From: Lewinellaceae bacterium SD302
GTDB lineage: Bacteria > Bacteroidota > Bacteroidia > Chitinophagales > Saprospiraceae
NCBI GenBank assembly: GCA_002591745.1
Contig: PDLQ01000012.1
Coordinates: forward strand, 62,001 to 126,000
Length of the DNA stretch: 64,000 bases
Direction of reading: 5' to 3'
Below are positions 60,292-64,000 of the stretch, piece by piece. Made by a program: the position numbers and the translations under genes. Numbering within the stretch: position 1 is the first letter of the stretch; the number at the start of each line of letters is the position of its first letter. A model generated the notes under the pieces. It did not search any database, was not told where the DNA came from, and saw only the letters and a program-made list of their open reading frames with translations.

Positions 60292-61803
60292 ATGAGAATA
60301 TCCAACCTCCGACTCCTCGTCAGCCTTGCTACTTTGTTAGCCATAATCTCCCTGGTGAATGGTCAAAAAATACATCAGCCGGTAGATACCGCTTTCAGTA
60401 GCCTGCACAATACCACAATAAAAGGACAGTCGATTGATTATAAAGCTACCATTGGTTTTCAACCGGTTTGGGACGAAAAGGGGATGCCCGTAGCTACGCT
60501 GCACTATACCTATTATACCAGAGAAAATGCTGGTGATGTGGGCAAACGGCCCCTGCTTATTTCCTTTAATGGAGGCCCCGGCTCCGGCTCAGTCTGGATG
60601 CACGTTGCCTATACCGGCCCGGAGGTGTTGAACGTGGACGAAGAGGGTTACCCCGTACAACCCTACGGCACCAGCGACAATCCGTTTTCGGTGTTGGACG
60701 TGGCGGACATCGTTTTTGTGAACCCGGTCAATACCGGCTACTCCCGGACCATCCCTGCCTCGGGACCAGAAGTAGACCGCAGCCGCTTTTTTGGGGTCAA
60801 CGCCGACATCAAATACCTCGCCGAATGGATCAACACCTTCGTCAGCCGTAATCAGCGTTGGCGGTCGCCCAAGTACATCATTGGTGAGAGCTACGGCGGT
60901 ACCCGCGTGGCCGGGTTGGCCCTGGCCCTGCAAGAACAGCAATGGATGTACCTTAACGGAGTCATCATGGTCAGCCCCGCCGATTATCAGGCGCGGGCGT
61001 CGGACAGTCCGGTTTCTTCCAGTATCAATCTTCCCTACTTTACCGCCGCGGCCTGGTTTCACAATAAGTTACCCGCGGATCTGCAAGCCAAAGATCTGGA
61101 TGAGGTACTGCCCGAAGCAGAAGCTTACGCCATTGATGTGCTGATGCCCGCTCTGGCCAAAGGCGGCTTTCTGTCCGATTCAGAACGCAACGAGATCGCC
61201 GGTGAGATGGCGCGCTTCTCCGGCTTGACCAAAGAAGAGATTTTGCACCAGAATTTGGATATTCCTACCCGTTACTTCTGGAAGGCGCTGCTGCGTAACG
61301 ACGGCGGCTACACCATCGGCCGGCTGGATTCCCGTTACCTGGGCATCGACCGTAAGACCGGCGGCGAACAGCCAGATTACAGTGCCGAGCTCACCAGCTG
61401 GCTGCACGCCTTCACCCCCGCCATCAACAGCTATTTTTCCGAAGAGCTGGGATTTCGTACCGACCTGAAATATAATATGTTCGGCCCCGTACGCCCCTGG
61501 GATTTTGAAGATAATAACGTCCGCGAAGATTTGCGCAAAGCTATCGCCGAAAATCCCTACCTCAACGTCTTGGTCCAGTCCGGCTACTACGACGGGGCCA
61601 CCACCTACTTCAATGCCAAATACACCCTCATGCAACTGGACCCCAGTGGCCGATTGCGTGACCGTTTGCACTTCGAAGGTTACCGCAGCGGACACATGAT
61701 GTATCTCCGGCGGGAAGACCTGGAAGCAGCCAACGAGCACTTACGGGAATTTATCCAAAAAAGTTCGGCGGGTGGAAAGGCGGCTAAGTATGGTAATGAT
61801 TGA
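60292..61803 (+). CDS. Secreted S10 family serine carboxypeptidase
   Basis: 503 aa with a signal peptide (LRLLVSLATLLAIISLVNG). An alpha/beta-hydrolase of peptidase family S10: the oxyanion-region motif ISFNGGPGSGSVWMHVAYTG, nucleophile Ser in YIIGESYGGTRVAGLAL, Asp in LVQSGYYDGATTYFNAKYT, and His in GYRSGHMMYLRREDL. It removes C-terminal amino acids, probably in the periplasm or outside for peptide use. The signal peptide itself contains a 15-base extended copy of the dispersed word (60328-60342), translated as LATLLAI. Confidence 0.93.
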   Translation: MRISNLRLLVSLATLLAIISLVNGQKIHQPVDTAFSSLHNTTIKGQSIDYKATIGFQPVWDEKGMPVATLHYTYYTRENAGDVGKRPLLISFNGGPGSGSVWMHVAYTGPEVLNVDEEGYPVQPYGTSDNPFSVLDVADIVFVNPVNTGYSRTIPASGPEVDRSRFFGVNADIKYLAEWINTFVSRNQRWRSPKYIIGESYGGTRVAGLALALQEQQWMYLNGVIMVSPADYQARASDSPVSSSINLPYFTAAAWFHNKLPADLQAKDLDEVLPEAEAYAIDVLMPALAKGGFLSDSERNEIAGEMARFSGLTKEEILHQNLDIPTRYFWKALLRNDGGYTIGRLDSRYLGIDRKTGGEQPDYSAELTSWLHAFTPAINSYFSEELGFRTDLKYNMFGPVRPWDFEDNNVREDLRKAIAENPYLNVLVQSGYYDGATTYFNAKYTLMQLDPSGRLRDRLHFEGYRSGHMMYLRREDLEAANEHLREFIQKSSAGGKAAKYGND

Positions 61804-61818
61804 ATGATCAAATAAAGT

Positions 61819-61890
61819 AATGATTTAATGCGGCTTCAAATGACGACGCGGCTCCATTTTATCATTGCATCATCATTTCATTAAATCATT
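61819..61890. repeat. Cluster of AATGATWWAATG words with inverted arms
   Basis: AATGATTTAATG at 61819-61830, its exact reverse complement at 61879-61890, and the reverse complement of AATGATAAAATG at 61855-61866. They occupy most of the gap between the S10 peptidase and the NadR-like kinase genes and could form a hairpin. Confidence 0.6.
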
Positions 61891-61895
61891 GACCT

Positions 61896-62423
61896 ATGAA
61901 GATACTCGTCACTGGTCCCGAAAGCAGCGGCAAGACTACCCTCTGCAATCAGCTCGCCCGTGAATACGGTGCGGTAGTCCGGCCCGAATATGCCAGAACA
62001 TACTTGAATGAATCTGGTCCAAAATATGATCTTGAAGACTTGATTAAGATTTGGGAAACGCAAGTAAATATCGAGAAAACTCTGGATGAGGAAAAGGATT
62101 TACTATTTTGCGATACCGGGCATTTTGTAATGGCCATTTGGAACGAGGTGAAATTTCAATCGCCGAGGTTGAGCATGGACCAACTGGCGGACGACCTGCC
62201 GCTGAATTATGCCCACGTTTTACTATGCTCACCAGACCTCCCATGGATTGCCGATCCCCAGCGGGAGAACCCTGACCTCCGGGAAAGGAAAGCTTTATTC
62301 GAGCGGTATCGGGGCTTGATTGAGGCTCAGGGAATGACTTACTCTGTGATCAGCGGGATGGAGGATCGGATGGGTATGGCGTTAAAAGCCCTGGATTTAG
62401 CTCCGCCCTCAATTGTGTCATGA
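61896..62423 (+). CDS. P-loop ATPase, NadR-like nicotinamide riboside kinase
   Basis: 175 aa, with the P-loop at the very start (MKILVTGPESSGKTTLCNQL), then VRPEYARTYLNESGPKY, LLFCDTGHFVMAIWNEVKFQ and a C-terminal lid ENPDLRERKALFERYRGLIE. This is the kinase part of NadR (AAA_28), which phosphorylates nicotinamide riboside to NMN. The adenylyltransferase domain of full NadR is missing, so it is a stand-alone kinase. No pnuC is nearby. Specificity is family-inferred. Confidence 0.82.
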   Translation: MKILVTGPESSGKTTLCNQLAREYGAVVRPEYARTYLNESGPKYDLEDLIKIWETQVNIEKTLDEEKDLLFCDTGHFVMAIWNEVKFQSPRLSMDQLADDLPLNYAHVLLCSPDLPWIADPQRENPDLRERKALFERYRGLIEAQGMTYSVISGMEDRMGMALKALDLAPPSIVS

Positions 62424-62479
62424 GCCGCCATGGCTCACTTATTACCTTTGACTGGTAGGGCCACAAACGCTCATACCTA

Positions 62480-64000
62480 TTACGAACGGGGTACAGAGCG
62501 CATTTCCCCCAGAATACTATCCGCAAACTCCCGGTGATTGGCCAGCCGGGGGACTTTATGCTGCCCGCCCAGTTTACCACGTTGCTTCAGCCAACGGCGA
62601 AAAAATCCGGTGGGCAAGCTGTGTAATCTTAGTTTACCCATCCCGAAATCGTTGAGGCGCTTGGCGGCGTAGTTATAATTGCGGGATTGTAATGCTTCAT
62701 CCAGGGTAGTCCGAAACTTATCCGGGCAAGACGGACTGGTCAAGAATTCGATAAACCATTCGTGGCAGCCGGCTCCCTCGAGTGAGGTATAACGGGGAGC
62801 GATCGTAAAGTCGACGATCTCACAATCGTGCTGGGCACAGGCAGTTTTCAAAGCGTCTTCCGCTTCCGCCCTCAGCAGATCTTCCCCGAAGGCGTTAATG
62901 AATTCCTGGGTGCGGCCCAAAATCCGTAGACGATAAGGGTGAGTAGTCGTGAATTCAATCAGGTCACCCATCGGGTAGCGGTAAAGCCCGGCGTTGGTCG
63001 TAATGAGCATAACGTAGACCTCACCGGTTTCCACTTCTGCCAAGGGAACCGCTCTTTCGTATTCCCGTCGCTGAAAAGCTTCGAAGGGAACGAATTCGTA
63101 GTAAATTCCGTTGGTGAGCAGCAATTTCATCCCTTCGTGATCCGCCAGGTCCTGAACCGCGAAAAAACCTTCCGTAGCGTTATAGATTTCCTGGAAGACA
63201 AAATCCTCACTCGGGAAAAGTGCTTCGAACTGACTGCGGTAAGGTCCGAAATTTACTCCGCCGTGTTTGAAGGCCTGAACGTTGGGCCAGACGTCCAGCA
63301 TATTTTCACCACCGTGGATTTCAAGAATCCGGCGAAAAAGCGGCAGGTTCCAGGTCGGCACGCCACCCAATACGGTGATATCACGTTCTTTGGCAGCCAG
63401 TTGTGCAATGCGCTCGATCTTGTCTTCGTAGTTGACCTGGGTGGCCAGTTCCATATCCGGGATATAGAAATACTGTAATGCCTTGGGTATGGTCCGGATC
63501 ATGATGGCACTAATGTCTCCGTAAGGCACCCCCAAAGTTGGATGCTCCCCTTTGATGGAACCACCTACCAACAGATTGTTACTCGAAAACACTTGAATGT
63601 CCGGCTTGCGATTATACAAGCAAGCCAGGGAAAGCCAACTACCCTTACGGTAGCTATTGCGGATAGCCGAGGCACAAAGTGGTAAATATTTGGTCGCCCC
63701 GGTGGTACCACTGGTCGTAGCTACCCACTCGGGTGACTCGGCGGTGAGCACGGCAGATTCTCCCGCCAGAGTCCGCTCGATGTAGGGTAAGTGTTCTTCG
63801 TAGCTGCGTACGGGTAGACGGGCAGCATAATCAGCGTGCTTGCCATCCACTAGATCAGCGAAGCCATGTTCGCGGCCGAATACGGTGTCCTCGTTATTTA
63901 AAATGATATCGGCCAGCGTCTGGCGCTGTAGTGCTGCTGATTCGGTTGCGTAGCTTGCCAATTCATCCGCGTATCTACTGATGTAGGTCCTTAACAAACT
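62480..64000 (-). CDS. GH3 auxin-responsive promoter family protein, N-terminus beyond the window
   Basis: The minus-strand frame is open to the last base, and the TTG at 63997 does not look like a start, so a few dozen N-terminal residues are missing. The ANL-type acyl-adenylate/amido synthetase features are present: the ATP loop WVATTSGTTGATKYLPL, IYNATEGFFAVQDL, GLYRYPMGDLIEFTTTHPYR and the C-terminal GQHKVPRLANHREFAD. Plant GH3 proteins conjugate amino acids to acyl-adenylates; the role of the many Bacteroidota homologs is unknown. Confidence 0.9.
   Translation of the reverse strand, partial: SLLRTYISRYADELASYATESAALQRQTLADIILNNEDTVFGREHGFADLVDGKHADYAARLPVRSYEEHLPYIERTLAGESAVLTAESPEWVATTSGTTGATKYLPLCASAIRNSYRKGSWLSLACLYNRKPDIQVFSSNNLLVGGSIKGEHPTLGVPYGDISAIMIRTIPKALQYFYIPDMELATQVNYEDKIERIAQLAAKERDITVLGGVPTWNLPLFRRILEIHGGENMLDVWPNVQAFKHGGVNFGPYRSQFEALFPSEDFVFQEIYNATEGFFAVQDLADHEGMKLLLTNGIYYEFVPFEAFQRREYERAVPLAEVETGEVYVMLITTNAGLYRYPMGDLIEFTTTHPYRLRILGRTQEFINAFGEDLLRAEAEDALKTACAQHDCEIVDFTIAPRYTSLEGAGCHEWFIEFLTSPSCPDKFRTTLDEALQSRNYNYAAKRLNDFGMGKLRLHSLPTGFFRRWLKQRGKLGGQHKVPRLANHREFADSILGEMRSVPRS

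Noticed and set aside
3501-60342. Reading GCTACTTTG as a KOPS- or Chi-like oriented motif
   Set aside because: Orientation is 11:11 across 64 kb with no local bias, whereas such motifs are strongly strand-biased.

Overview
The window is a chromosomal segment of a free-living Bacteroidota bacterium, most likely of the Saprospiria (Lewinella-like) group. The indications are an LpxC-FabZ fusion followed by lpxA; the conserved block ftsX - DUF3098 - uppP - truB; five secreted proteins with type IX secretion system (T9SS) sorting domains of both type A (...YPNP...) and type B (...NAFSPN.DG.ND...); a PorE-like OmpA/beta-propeller lipoprotein; GWxTD, DUF5916 and DUF4403 proteins; and TAnnTTTG-type promoter boxes. 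The genus is my inference. There are 51 protein genes, two of them cut by the window edges. I saw no rRNA, tRNA, CRISPR array, integrase or intact insertion sequence.

Layout. 2-4417 (+): lipid A/fatty acid genes lpxC-fabZ and lpxA, a lone ABC ATPase, an arginyltransferase-like protein and a TPR lipoprotein. 4442-18916 (mostly -): envelope proteins (DUF5916 barrel, GWxTD protein, PorE-like protein, TonB-dependent receptor), Sua5 tRNA modification enzyme, a GH109-like exported enzyme, and a PadR regulator overlapping an M23 peptidase gene. 19098-23573 (+): trxB, a surface-type lipoprotein, class II aldolase and a BCCT transporter. 23654-35790: both enzymes of agmatine-to-putrescine conversion (aguB, aguA, about 9 kb apart), rsmE, PolX, two T9SS type A cargo proteins, an OmpA lipoprotein and a DUF4403 lipoprotein. 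35879-41221 (+): HAD phosphatase, trpD, a RibF protein fused to a family 2 glycosyltransferase, and an FG-GAP T9SS cargo. 41308-51271: sucC, the ftsX-uppP-truB block, a CgeB-like glycosyltransferase and an SDR enzyme. 51392-58178 (-): two giant paralogous T9SS type B proteins in tandem. 58475-64000: HMG-CoA lyase, S10 peptidase, NadR-like kinase, GH3-family protein.

The most striking signal is not a gene. The 9-mer GCTACTTTG occurs 22 times exactly (11 in each orientation) where about 0.5 would be expected by chance. Flanking bases are conserved, giving roughly ATTGCTACTTTGnTAGYC, and the copies lie in intergenic DNA and in coding DNA in several reading frames. About 9% of the window is intergenic by my start choices, but it holds 9 of the 22 copies. 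This looks like a DNA-uptake-type or other genome-wide signal word. A second intergenic word (AATGATWWAATG, six copies at three loci), a REP-like hairpin (AGCGACCTCCYGGTCGCT, three loci) and several long inverted repeats add to a repeat-rich intergenic landscape.

Other points of interest are the RibF-glycosyltransferase fusion, a PolX whose polymerase carboxylates look replaced while its PHP nuclease site is intact, repeat expansion between the two giant adhesin-like paralogs, and a perfect palindrome at the padR start that fits an autoregulatory operator.
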